Shown: positions 1 to 7,663, counted from the first letter of the stretch. The stretch is 64,000 nt of DNA from Kytococcus aerolatus (GCF_900187395.1 NZ_FYEZ01000001.1:620001-684000), one strand, 5' to 3'. The notes: generated by a model not told the origin, from the letters alone. Made by a program: numbers and translations.

Positions 1-942
1 CGGGGCGGACCTGGCGTGGTGCACCGCCTCAGCCCCACCCCACCCCTGGGACGGTAGCGGCTCGGCCACGGCGCCGTGATCCCGCCCGGGGCGGGGCCGG
101 GGGCCAGGGACACGCCACGCCCGCTCCCGGGGGTGGGGGCGCCAGGTGCTGACCATGGCCAGGGCCAGCAGCAGCTCGGCGATGTCCCCGGCGTAGGACA
201 TGAGGTCGGCGCCGGCCCGCAGGTCGTCGGCGGGTGCCTGCACGTGCGGCAGCACCCCGGCGTACACCAGCTGGGCAAGCACCGCGTGGCCGGCGACGGC
301 CACCCCCAACACCACCAGCCGCGCGGGCACCGAGGGACGGTGCGGGGCAGGATCCGGCCCGGCCATGGAGGACGCGAACAGGTAGCCCGCCAAGAAGAAG
401 TGCAGGTGCACCACGTGGTGCAGGGCCGGTTGCTCGGTGGTGGCCTGGTACAGGGGCGCCAGGTACAGCAGGTAGAGCCCGCCGACGTTCAGCACCAGCG
501 CGGTCACCGGGTGGGCGAGCACCCCCAGGGGGGCCGAGCCCAGCAGACGCCCCAGGACCCGGGCACGGCGCTGCGGCAGCGAGCGCAGCAGCAGCGTGAC
601 CGGGGCGCCCAGCACGAGGGCCAGCGGCGCGTACATGCCGATGAGCAGGTGCTGGTACATGTGGGCGGCGAAGGAGCCGTGGGGCAAGGGGATGAGGGCC
701 GGCACCAGGCCGGCCACCAGCAGCGCGCAGCCGGCGGAGAAGCTGGCCACCCGCCAGCCGCTCCACCCACGGTGCTCCCGCCGCCGGAGCAGGGACAGCA
801 CCAGGTAGCCGACCGCGACGGCCACCACCACCGCCACCGGTCCCACGACGGCCCAGTCGGTGCCGGAGCCCGCGGGGTGCGCGTGGCCGCCGTGCCCAGG
901 GTCCGTGCCGGGGTGCAGGCCCCTGACGGGGTACAGGCTCAC
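1..942 (-). CDS. ctaG: Cytochrome c oxidase assembly protein, CtaG (caa3-type) family, 3' end outside window
   Basis: A polytopic membrane protein of the caa3_CtaG family. The family is associated with assembly and copper loading of cytochrome c oxidase in the membrane. About 314 codons are visible, and the frame is still open at base 1, so the stop lies outside. Family features seen include hydrophobic helices, the HMYQHLLIGM segment, the stretch PLALVLGAPVTLLLR, a His-rich ALHHVVHLHFFLAGYL helix and a late DLMSYAGDIAELLLA helix. The start is a GTG at 942 that overlaps the stop of the upstream DUF2243 gene as GTGA, so the two are translationally coupled. An extra open frame reading through this region on the same strand is Gly/Arg/Pro-rich and is a shadow. 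The family call is firm; the exact copper role is inferred from the family. Confidence 0.85.
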   Translation of the reverse strand, partial: MSLYPVRGLHPGTDPGHGGHAHPAGSGTDWAVVGPVAVVVAVAVGYLVLSLLRRREHRGWSGWRVASFSAGCALLVAGLVPALIPLPHGSFAAHMYQHLLIGMYAPLALVLGAPVTLLLRSLPQRRARVLGRLLGSAPLGVLAHPVTALVLNVGGLYLLYLAPLYQATTEQPALHHVVHLHFFLAGYLFASSMAGPDPAPHRPSVPARLVVLGVAVAGHAVLAQLVYAGVLPHVQAPADDLRAGADLMSYAGDIAELLLALAMVSTWRPHPRERAWRVPGPRPRPGRDHGAVAEPLPSQGWGGAEAVHHARSAP

Positions 943-1502
943 GGCCGGGCGGAGGCTGCCGCGGGCTCGGCCGGACGGCCCCCACGCTGCAGCAGCCACC
1001 CGCCCAGCACGAGCAGCGCGCCGAGGGCGAGGAAGGCGAGGTCGGCCACCGTCTGGTACCGGCCGCTGATGACGTGGTGGATGCCCAGCAGGTGGTGGTC
1101 CACCACCCCCTCCACCAGGTTGAACAGCCCCCAGCCCACGAGGATCCACCCCCACAGCACCCGGGAGGCCCAGACCCGGCCGCGCGCGTGGGACACCCGG
1201 GCATAGAGGACGCCCAGGCCGGCGAGCACCGCCAACCAGGTGGCGGTGTGGAACAGCCCGTCCCACAGCGTGTTCATCTGCAGGCCGTGGACGGAGGTGA
1301 CCGGGTAGGAGCCGATGTCGACGTTCGCGCTCTCGGAAGCGCTGAGCATGTGGTGCTACTGCAGAATCTGGTGCAGCAGGATGCCGTCGAGGAACCCGCC
1401 CAGTCCCACCCCCAGCAGGATGCCGGGGAGCTGGATGCTGGGCGGTTGGTCGTCCGCACGGGCCTGACCGACGGTGCTGCCGGTGTCAGTGGAGGGGATC
1501 AT
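939..1502 (-). pseudogene. DUF2243 membrane protein gene interrupted by an in-frame amber codon
   Basis: DUF2243 proteins are small four-helix membrane proteins of unknown function that commonly sit next to CtaG. Reading from an ATG at 1502, the frame gives the family N-terminus (LPGILLGVGLGGFLDGILL, then HQILQ). It then meets TAG at 1358-1356 where the family has Trp (LHQILQWHHM). After the stop, the same frame continues with HHMLSASESANVDIG and three further helices to the stop at 939. A single G-to-A change (TGG to TAG) explains the interruption. The downstream part, 939-1349, begins with its own ATG and could be made by reinitiation, but it lacks the conserved first helix. The gene precedes ctaG with a GTGA overlap. 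Alternatives are a sequencing error or readthrough. Confidence 0.8.
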
Positions 1503-1645
1503 GGTGCTCTCCCGGTGCTGGTGGGACCCCGACCGCCGACCGGCCCGGGCGCTGCCCCTGCCACGCTACTCCTGCTGGGAGTGGCGCGGGTTGAGACGTA
1601 ACGGCTTTGGAGGTTCCCCCGGCGGCGGGCCAGGAGGATCACCAC

Positions 1646-1651
1646 TAGACT
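1646..1651 (+). promoter_or_regulatory. Putative -10 element of a leaderless promoter
   Basis: TAGACT lies six bases before the GTG at 1658, with no Shine-Dalgarno sequence at a usable distance. An AGGAGG about 20 nt upstream is too far away. This fits a leaderless transcript for the diiron enzyme gene and supports the GTG start. Confidence 0.45.
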
Positions 1652-1657
1652 CGCGGC

Positions 1658-2722
1658 GTGAGTCAGACCCTGCCCACCCTGCCCACCCCGCGCGGCCTGC
1701 TCTCCGGAACCGTGGTCGCGCTCCTGGGAACGGACCCGCACCAGAAGGGGCCAGAGGACCGGGCCGCCCTGGCCGAGGCCCTCACCGCCGCCGACTCCCT
1801 GGCGGGGACGGCGGTGCTCCAGGACGAGGACGCGTTGCTGGCCCTGTGGACCCTGCAGGGGCTGGCATACCACGGTTTCGACGGCGTCGACGGTCGGTGG
1901 GAGGTGGACCACCGCCTCGTGCACCTGCGGGTGGCCCTGGAGGACGCCCTCGAGCGGGCGTTGCGCCCCCTCATCGAGCCGGCCGTGGCCCGGCATCTGG
2001 CCGCGGCGCGGGAGGACCTCGCGACCACACTGTTCGCCCTGCCCGACGCCGAGTTCACCGACGCGCCCTCGCTGGCGGTCCGGGCCCGGCGCTCGCTGAC
2101 CCTGGAGCAGTGGCGGGAGGTGCTGGTCCTGAAGTCCGCCTACCAGCTCAAGGAGGCCGACCCGCACACCTTCGCCCTGCCGCGCCTGCCGATGCCGGCC
2201 AAGCTGGCGATGTTGGAGATCCAGGTCGACGAGTACGGCAACTGCCGCGCCGAGGACGTGCATTCGGGGCTGTTCGCCCGGGCGATGACCGCCGTCGGGC
2301 TGGACCCCACCTACGGCGCCTACGTGGATGCCTGGCCCGCCCCGGTGCTCGCGGCCAACGTCGCCCTCGGGTGGTGGGCCTCCCGGCGTGACTGGGCCGG
2401 GGCCGTGGCGGGGCACCTGGCCATGATCGAGACGACCAGCTCGCTGCCCTGCCAGCAGTACGTGGCCGGTGCCCGACGGCTGGGGCTGGACCGGGAGGCG
2501 TGGGCGTACTTCGACGAGCACGTGGAGGCCGACGCGGTCCACGAGCAGGTGGCCCTGCGGCAGATGTGCCCCGCGGTGGCCCGGGCCGAGGGTCCGGAGC
2601 GGCTGCTCTTCGGATTCCTGGCGGGGCTCTACCTGGAGGGACGGGTGGGGCAGGAGGCCATCGCCCGCTGGGACGCAGGGGACAGCGCGTTGCGCCCGGC
2701 GCCCGTCGCGGTGGCCGGGTGA
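1658..2722 (+). CDS. Iron-containing redox enzyme family protein (heme-oxygenase-like diiron fold)
   Basis: A 354-residue soluble protein of the heme-oxygenase-like diiron oxidase/oxygenase (HDO) type. Members bind two irons within a helical bundle and oxidise varied small molecules; the substrate here is unknown. Candidate metal ligands are visible in the second half: LEIQVDEYG near residues 186-194, HLAMIETTS near 252-260 and YFDEHVEADAVHE near 284-296. This is the carboxylate/His spacing expected of the family. The start is GTG, six bases after a TAGACT hexamer, which suggests a leaderless mRNA. The stop overlaps the start of a CDGSH iron-sulfur protein gene (GTGA), so the two are co-translated. 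That pairing suggests the CDGSH protein could be an electron or cluster partner, which is inference only. Confidence 0.75.
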   Translation: MSQTLPTLPTPRGLLSGTVVALLGTDPHQKGPEDRAALAEALTAADSLAGTAVLQDEDALLALWTLQGLAYHGFDGVDGRWEVDHRLVHLRVALEDALERALRPLIEPAVARHLAAAREDLATTLFALPDAEFTDAPSLAVRARRSLTLEQWREVLVLKSAYQLKEADPHTFALPRLPMPAKLAMLEIQVDEYGNCRAEDVHSGLFARAMTAVGLDPTYGAYVDAWPAPVLAANVALGWWASRRDWAGAVAGHLAMIETTSSLPCQQYVAGARRLGLDREAWAYFDEHVEADAVHEQVALRQMCPAVARAEGPERLLFGFLAGLYLEGRVGQEAIARWDAGDSALRPAPVAVAG

Positions 2723-2958
2723 CCGCCGCTGACTCCCCCGGCCTGCCGGTGGAGGTCCTCCCCGCCGAGGGGGTACGGGTCCTGGACTGCCCCGGCGGGC
2801 CGGCGCTGCTGCGCGGCGCCACCCACGTGGTCGACGCGGCGGGTGAGACGCACCCGGTCACGCGCCCCGTCGTCGCGGTGTGCCGGTGCGAGTCCTCTGG
2901 CAGGCTCCCCTGGTGCGACGGCACCCACAAGCTGCTCGGCGCGCCGTCTCGCCCGTGA
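2719..2958 (+). CDS. CDGSH iron-sulfur domain protein
   Basis: A 79-residue protein that is essentially one CDGSH domain. The ligand motif CRCESSGRLPWCDGTH near the C-terminus supplies the three Cys and one His that hold a redox-active [2Fe-2S] cluster. Small bacterial CDGSH proteins are thought to transfer electrons or clusters. The GTG start at 2719 overlaps the stop of the upstream diiron enzyme gene, giving a two-gene operon. Two GC-rich hairpins follow the stop. The start is inferred from the overlap and from the preceding conserved lead-in (VRVLDCPGGPALLRG). The protein has no signal peptide or membrane segment and is predicted cytosolic. Confidence 0.85.
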   Translation: MTAADSPGLPVEVLPAEGVRVLDCPGGPALLRGATHVVDAAGETHPVTRPVVAVCRCESSGRLPWCDGTHKLLGAPSRP

Positions 2959-2969
2959 CCCTCCGGACC

Positions 2970-2999
2970 CACTGGGCCCGCCGGGCGGTGGGCCCAGTG
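2970..2999 (+). terminator. Hairpin terminator after the diiron enzyme/CDGSH operon
   Basis: Perfect 10-bp arms (CACTGGGCCC at 2970-2979 and its complement at 2990-2999) enclose a 10-nt loop, just downstream of the CDGSH stop. There is no T tract, as is usual in high-GC actinobacteria. Confidence 0.6.
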
Positions 3000-3018
3000 T
3001 CAGCGCCCGCGACGACGC

Positions 3019-3060
3019 GGTCCCCGCGCCACCCTCCGAGACGGGGGTGACGCGGGGACC
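3019..3060 (-). terminator. Hairpin terminator for the Tat-exported protein gene
   Basis: Ten-bp perfect arms (3019-3028 and 3051-3060), extended inward by five more pairs after one mismatch, lie 35 nt beyond the stop of the minus-strand gene at 3095. With the preceding hairpin it separates two convergent genes. Confidence 0.55.
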
Positions 3061-3094
3061 ACGGGGAGCCACCCGCGGTGCGGGGGCGCAGGAC

Positions 3095-3574
3095 TCACTC
3101 CCAGGGCGACCAGATGTCCTTCTCGCAGGGCGGGAAGGCGGGGATGGCGACCGTCTCGGTGAGCGTGTACACCTTGCCGTCGACGGCCACGGTGTAGGTG
3201 ACCTCCACGGAGATGTTGGCCGAGTTGTCCGAGAGCAGGAAGAAGACGACGTCGCCGCCGCCGGGCTGGATGGTGTAGCTGTCCCGGTTCTGGTCGTTCG
3301 CCCAGGTGAGCTCCTTGCCGTCGGGGCCGACGATGTCGACGATGGTCACCGTGCCGGTGACCTCGGACTCATTCGAGAAGTGGACGGCGATGCGGTAGGC
3401 CTTCTGGCCCCGGCTCCGGCCCGGGAACTTGCAGCTGCCCTCCGCCTCCCCGTCGATGACGATGGGGGTCTCCGGGGTGGGCGAGGCAGCCAGGGCCGGG
3501 GTGGTGGTGGCGACGGCGATGGCGGGCGCGGTCCAGGCGGCGCCCTGGACGAGCGTGCGGCGCGAGATGGTCAT
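3095..3574 (-). CDS. Small Tat-exported protein of unknown function
   Basis: A 159-residue predicted secreted protein. Residues 1-29 form a twin-arginine signal (MTISRRTLVQGAAW, hydrophobic stretch, then PALA before the likely cleavage). The mature part, about 130 residues, is rich in beta-forming Val/Thr and reads like a single immunoglobulin-like or carboxypeptidase-regulatory-like beta domain (segments VTGTVTIVDIVGPDGKELTW and ISVEVTYTVAVDGKVYTL). It has two cysteines, one near the mature N-terminus (GSCKF) and one near the C-terminus (PPCEK), which could form a disulfide. No sortase signal or C-terminal helix is present, so it is probably released or loosely attached. AAGGGG precedes the ATG by seven bases. 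I do not recognise the family. Confidence 0.75.
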   Translation of the reverse strand: MTISRRTLVQGAAWTAPAIAVATTTPALAASPTPETPIVIDGEAEGSCKFPGRSRGQKAYRIAVHFSNESEVTGTVTIVDIVGPDGKELTWANDQNRDSYTIQPGGGDVVFFLLSDNSANISVEVTYTVAVDGKVYTLTETVAIPAFPPCEKDIWSPWE

Positions 3575-3629
3575 GGTGTTTCCCCTTCTGAGAGCATGGT
3601 GTCTGTCCCCTGTGGACACTGACTCCCCC

Positions 3630-3657
3630 ACCGTAGGCTGAGCCGCATCCACGACAA
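3630..3657 (-). promoter_or_regulatory. Candidate sigma-A-type promoter for the Tat-exported protein gene
   Basis: On the minus strand, TTGTCG (3657-3652) and TACGGT (3635-3630) are separated by 16 bp and lie about 55 nt upstream of the start. The match to consensus is moderate. Confidence 0.4.
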
Positions 3658-3754
3658 AGCCCTTCCCACCCGCGTGACAGCGCCGTGACAGCAGTGCCGA
3701 AAATAATGGGCCGGACGACACGCAGGAGGGAACCCGTCGACCACCACCGACCTC

Positions 3755-4296
3755 ATGCGGCCGGCCCGGCGACAGGCCCACGTCCTGCTCGCCTGCTGGC
3801 CCTGGGCCTCCTAGCCGCCGCCGTGTGAACCGCTCTGCAACCGGTCCGCTACACCGCGCACGCCGTGGGCTTCGTCCACGGCACGAACAGCGAGTCCACC
3901 ACGCAGTCGTACTCCGCCACCCTGCTGGCGGAGAAGCGCACCCAGCCCTACCTGCCGCTGGTGAGCAGCCTGCCTGTGGTCGAGCAGGTGCGCGAGGCCC
4001 TCCAGCTGGAGGAGAGCCCCACCACCATCGCCTCTTGGCTGACGGCCGCGGCCCCGAGAGCAGCGTGAACCTGACGATCACGGCCAAGGCGTCCACCCCG
4101 GGCGATCGCGAACGCGGCTATGCAGGCGACGGCCGACCGCGCCGTGGAGATCGAGGGGGGAAAGACCGAGCTGGAGCTGGTGCCGCTGGAGACGGCCACG
4201 CTGCCCACCTCCCCCTCGGAGCCGCTGCCGGCGCGCAGCCTGGCCCTCGGCGGTCTGGCTGGACTGGCCCTCGGGTTCGGCGTCGGCAACTGCTGA
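3755..4296 (+). pseudogene. Decayed Wzz/YveK-type polysaccharide chain-length determinant gene
   Basis: Recognisable pieces of a chain-length determinant membrane protein lie in order but in different frames. A first helix (LLALGLLAAAV) ends at TGA 3826-3828. The same frame continues with TALQPVRYTAHAVGF and a stretch to about 4055. The sequence then shifts frame for SSVNLTITAKASTPGD. It shifts back at about 4105 for ADRAVEIEGGKTELELVPL, the family's proline-rich hinge LPTSPSEPLPARS and a final helix ending in TGA at 4294-4296. Intact members are inner-membrane regulators of capsule or exopolysaccharide length. An AGGAGGG stands at 3724-3730, but no start codon follows in a useful frame. No other polysaccharide genes are nearby. 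The call rests on the C-terminal hinge-helix signature. Confidence 0.75.
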
Positions 4297-4402
4297 GCGA
4301 CCCATCCCCCCGGGTGACGTGTTACACGTCGCGTGCGGCGGCGGTCCAGATGCCTGCACGATAGGCTCGAAGCACACCATCACCCGTCCCGAGGAGGACA
4401 GC

Positions 4403-5137
4403 ATGGACCTCATCCGCATAATCGCCCGCCCGATGCTCGGTGGCCTGTTCGTCGCCTCCGGCATCAACCACGTCAAGAGCCCCGAGCACGGTGCCGAGGT
4501 GGCCCAGCAGGCCGCCGACAACGTGCTCGAGCCGATGGGCGTCGAGACCGACGGCCAGACGCTCATGAAGGCCCACGGTTACGTGTCCGTGGTCGCCGGT
4601 GCCGGCCTGGCCCTGGGCATCGCCCCCCGCCTCTGCGCCCTCGCGCTGGCCGCCGACGTCACCGCCGTGAACCTCACCGCCAACCGATTCTGGGAGCAGG
4701 ACGGCGAGCAGCGCCAGGGCACCCAGATCCAGTTCATGAAGGACCTCGCGATCGCTGGCGGCCTGCTCATCGCCGCGGCCGACACCGCCGGCAAGCCGGG
4801 CCTGGGCTACCGCGCCCAGATGCTGGCCGACCAGGCCTCCGCCCGCGCGGACCACGCCAGCACCATCGCCGGCCTGAAGAAGGACATCGCCAAGCTGCAG
4901 GCCGAGAACAAGGGTCTGGCCGCGAAGGCCTCCCTCGCCGCGCAGGCCGGCAAGGCCTCCGGCGCCGCCGGTCTCCTCGGCACGCAGGCCAAGGCCGGCG
5001 CCAAGACCGCCAAGGTCGGTGGCCGTGGCAGCATGAAGGCCTTCGCCGCCAAGAAGCGCAAGGACTCGATGATGGACCGGTTCACCGACGCCGTCGACGA
5101 CGCCGTGAAGCAGGCCAAGAAGACCGTCAACGCCTGA
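4403..5137 (+). CDS. DoxX family membrane protein
   Basis: A 244-residue protein whose first ~130 residues are a DoxX-type four-helix membrane domain (ARPMLGGLFVASGINHVKSP, then VSVVAGAGLALG, LCALALAADVTAVNL and a DLAIAGGLLIAAAD helix). The remaining ~110 residues are Lys/Ala-rich, contain a short coiled-coil (GLKKDIAKLQAENKGLAAKA) and end in a very basic tail. DoxX proteins are linked to redox homeostasis and quinone- or thiol-dependent stress in actinobacteria; the substrate is not defined. The ATG at 4403 follows GAGGAGGACAGC, a good Shine-Dalgarno. An upstream in-frame ATG at 4319 has none and would add a non-conserved leader. The long basic tail is longer than in a minimal DoxX. Confidence 0.8.
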   Translation: MDLIRIIARPMLGGLFVASGINHVKSPEHGAEVAQQAADNVLEPMGVETDGQTLMKAHGYVSVVAGAGLALGIAPRLCALALAADVTAVNLTANRFWEQDGEQRQGTQIQFMKDLAIAGGLLIAAADTAGKPGLGYRAQMLADQASARADHASTIAGLKKDIAKLQAENKGLAAKASLAAQAGKASGAAGLLGTQAKAGAKTAKVGGRGSMKAFAAKKRKDSMMDRFTDAVDDAVKQAKKTVNA

Positions 5138-5145
5138 TCGATCCA

Positions 5146-6522
5146 GTGACCGATCACACCCCAGGGCGCGGGCTGCACTCCGGTGCGGACCCGCGCCCTG
5201 CTGCGTCCCCCCACACCTGGGCAGCACCCACGCCGACCAGCCCCGTCGAGGCCACGGTGACCGTCCCGGGGTCCAAGTCGTGGACCAACCGGTGGCTCCC
5301 CCTGGCGGCCCTCGCCACCGGCACCAGCCACCTCCACGCCCCGCTCGACGCCCGGGACACCCGCGCCATGGCCGCCGCCCTGCGCGCCCTCGGGCACACG
5401 GTCACCACTCCTGCGGACGGGCCGTGGAGCGTCACCCCCTCCCCCGACTGGCGGTCCCCCGCCGGCCCGATCGACTGCGACCAGGCCGGGACCGTGCTGC
5501 GCTTCCTCGCCCCGCTGGCGAGCCTCGCCGACGGACCGGTCACCTTCACCGGCGAGACGCACCTGGGGTTCCGCCCACTCACCGGGCTCCTGGACGCGCT
5601 GCGCTCGCTGGGCGTGCGGGCCCAGAGCGCCCCCGGGGCCGACGGCGTCCTCCCGCTCACCCTGACCGGCCGCCTCGCGCCGCCCGACCCCGCGGACCCC
5701 CGGGTCGAGCTGGACGCCCGCGCCTCCTCCCAGTTCGTGAGCGCCCTGCTGCTGGCCGGGACGACCCTCCCCGACGGGCTGACGATCACCGCCACCGGCG
5801 AGGTCCCGAGCCTCCCCCACGTCGAGATGACGCGGGCCGCCCTGGCGCACACCGGCGTGCGGACCGAGCAGCGCGGCGAGGGCTCGTGGTGGGTCGAGGG
5901 CAAGCGCCCCGACCCGGTGGACGTGACCGTCGAGCCCGACCTGAGCAGCGCCGCCGTCTTCCTCGCTGCGGCCGCCGTGACCGGAGGGCGGGTGACGGTC
6001 ACCGGCTGGCCGGAGCGGACCACCCAGGGGGGCGACCACGTCCGCGGGCTCCTGGAGCGCATGGGCGCCCGGTGCGTCCTCGACGCCGACGGGCTGACGG
6101 TCACCGGCCCCGCCGCCCACCACGTCGGTGGCAGCGGGCTCCACGGCATCGAGGCCGACCTGGGCGCCTGCGGCGAGCTGACCCCCGTCCTCACCGCGCT
6201 GTGCGCCCTGGCCGACGGACCGAGCACGCTCACCGGCATCGGCCACCTCCGCGGCCACGAGACCGACCGGCTAGCCGCCCTGGCCACCGAGATCAACACC
6301 CTGGGCGGCGAGGTGCGCGAGCTGCCCGACGGGCTGGAGATCACCCCCCGGCCGCTCCACGCCGGGCGCTTCAGCACCTACCACGACCACCGAATGGCCA
6401 TGGCCGGGGCCGTGCTCGGGCTGGCCGTCCCCGGACTGCTCGTCGAGGACGTCGAGACGACCGACAAGACCCTGCCCGGCTTCACGGGACGCTGGGAACG
6501 CCTGCTGGGAAGGACCACCTGA
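5146..6522 (+). CDS. aroA: 3-phosphoshikimate 1-carboxyvinyltransferase (EPSP synthase)
   Basis: EPSP synthase, the sixth step of the shikimate pathway, joins phosphoenolpyruvate to shikimate-3-phosphate in the cytosol. At 458 residues it is slightly long for the family. Recognisable motifs in order are the N-terminal PGSKS-x-TNR loop, QAGTVLRF, RASSQFVSALLLAG, EPDLSSAAVFLAAAA, HETDRLAALATEI and the C-terminal TYHDHRMAMA followed by DKTLPGF. The N-terminal loop reads PGSKSWTNRWL, with Trp where Leu and Ala are usual. The GTG start at 5146 is the only in-frame start that keeps the conserved WAAPTPTSPVEATVTVPG segment, but it is followed by a hairpin and has a weak ribosome site, so the start is uncertain. 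The stop overlaps the rsgA start as TGATG. Confidence 0.92.
   Translation: MTDHTPGRGLHSGADPRPAASPHTWAAPTPTSPVEATVTVPGSKSWTNRWLPLAALATGTSHLHAPLDARDTRAMAAALRALGHTVTTPADGPWSVTPSPDWRSPAGPIDCDQAGTVLRFLAPLASLADGPVTFTGETHLGFRPLTGLLDALRSLGVRAQSAPGADGVLPLTLTGRLAPPDPADPRVELDARASSQFVSALLLAGTTLPDGLTITATGEVPSLPHVEMTRAALAHTGVRTEQRGEGSWWVEGKRPDPVDVTVEPDLSSAAVFLAAAAVTGGRVTVTGWPERTTQGGDHVRGLLERMGARCVLDADGLTVTGPAAHHVGGSGLHGIEADLGACGELTPVLTALCALADGPSTLTGIGHLRGHETDRLAALATEINTLGGEVRELPDGLEITPRPLHAGRFSTYHDHRMAMAGAVLGLAVPGLLVEDVETTDKTLPGFTGRWERLLGRTT
5162..5200 (+). terminator. GC-rich hairpin after DoxX, inside the aroA 5' end
   Basis: Perfect 11-bp arms (5162-5172 and 5190-5200) with a 17-nt loop that can fold a further 4 bp. 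The hairpin begins 25 nt after the DoxX stop and lies within the first codons of the proposed aroA frame, so it may act as a terminator or attenuator between the two genes. Confidence 0.45.
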
Positions 6523-7529
6523 TGGCGCGACGCCTCTCGGACTACTCGGAGGCGGACGCCAAGGTCCGCCCGCCCAAGCGGGGCTCCCGGCCACGCACCA
6601 AGCAGCGCCCGGCCCACGAGGACGCCATCACCGGCCGTGTCCTGGCCGTGGACCGCGGACGCTTCGACGTGCTCGTGGACGGTGTGCGGGTGCGCGCGAT
6701 GAAGGCCCGCGAGCTGGGCCGCAAGGGCATCGTCGTCGGTGACGAGGTGGCCCTGGTCGGCGACGCCTCCGGGGACCCCGACACCCTGGCCCGCATCGTC
6801 CGGCGCGAGCCCCGACGCACCCTGCTCCGCCGCACCGCCGACGACACCGACCCGGTGGAGCGGGGCATCGTCGCGAACGTCGAGCGCATGCTCATCGTCA
6901 CCGCCGTCACGGACCCCGAGCCCCGGCCCCGGCTCATCGACCGCTGCCTGGTGGCCGCCTGGGACGCCGGCATCGAGCCGGCGCTGGTGGTCACCAAGGC
7001 CGACCTGGCGGACCCCTCCCCCCTCCTGGCGCAGTACGCCGCGCTCGACCTGCCCGCCGTCGTGGTCGCCCGCTCCGGAGAGGACCCCCACGACGGTCTC
7101 GACGCCGTCCGCGAGCTCGTCGCCGACCGGTGGTCCGTGCTCGTGGGCCACTCCGGGGTGGGCAAGTCGACCCTCGTGAACGCCCTCGTCCCCGGAGCGG
7201 GACGATCCACCGGAGTCGTCAACGACACGACCGGGCGCGGCCGGCACACCAGCACCTCCGCCGTGGCCCTCGAGCTCCCGGGCGGAGGGTGGACGGTCGA
7301 CACCCCCGGCATCCGCTCCTTCGGTCTGGCCCACGTGGGGGTGGAGGAGCTCATCGGCTTCTTCCCCGACCTGGCCCCCGGGACGGAGGACTGCCCCCGC
7401 ACCTGCCCCCACCTGGGCGTGGACGACTGCGCCCTGGACGACTGGGTCTCCAGCGGTCGCGCGGGGGCGGGCGGGGAACAGCGCCTCGACTCGCTGCGCC
7501 GCCTCATCGCCGCCCGCGCCGGCGAGTGA
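6522..7529 (+). CDS. rsgA: Ribosome small subunit-dependent GTPase A
   Basis: A circularly permuted GTPase that helps mature and release factors from the 30S ribosomal subunit. At 335 residues it matches the family. The N-terminal OB-fold region (GRVLAVDRGRFDVLVDGVRVR) is followed by the permuted G motifs: TKAD near residue 155, the P-loop GHSGVGKST near 209-217 and DTPGIRSFG near 263. Finally there is a zinc finger with CPRTCPHLGVDDC near 290-302. A basic N-terminus (PPKRGSRPRTKQRP) is typical of the actinobacterial form. The ATG overlaps the aroA stop, so it is co-translated with aroA, and a strong hairpin terminator ends the operon. The aroA-rsgA adjacency is conserved in actinobacteria. 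Confidence 0.95.
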   Translation: MARRLSDYSEADAKVRPPKRGSRPRTKQRPAHEDAITGRVLAVDRGRFDVLVDGVRVRAMKARELGRKGIVVGDEVALVGDASGDPDTLARIVRREPRRTLLRRTADDTDPVERGIVANVERMLIVTAVTDPEPRPRLIDRCLVAAWDAGIEPALVVTKADLADPSPLLAQYAALDLPAVVVARSGEDPHDGLDAVRELVADRWSVLVGHSGVGKSTLVNALVPGAGRSTGVVNDTTGRGRHTSTSAVALELPGGGWTVDTPGIRSFGLAHVGVEELIGFFPDLAPGTEDCPRTCPHLGVDDCALDDWVSSGRAGAGGEQRLDSLRRLIAARAGE

Positions 7530-7576
7530 CGCCGAGGGCGTCGACAATGCCAGCGGCAGCAACGAACTCGTCGCCC

Positions 7577-7618
7577 ACGGCGAAGGGCCCCGACCATCCG
7601 GTCGGGGCCCTTCGCCGT
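7577..7618. terminator. Bidirectional hairpin terminator between rsgA and the M16 operon
   Basis: A perfect 19-bp stem (7577-7595 paired with 7600-7618) closed by a 4-nt loop lies between the convergent stops at 7529 and 7664. It can serve both strands. Confidence 0.85.
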
Positions 7619-7663
7619 CCTCCCCTCTCACCGCGAGGACCCGGCAGGGAGGCGCGCCGCCCC

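Noticed and set aside
29-1204. A 391-codon open frame over ctaG and DUF2243
   Set aside because: It is composed of Gly/Arg/Pro runs. The CtaG family sequence lies in a different frame that stays open to base 1.
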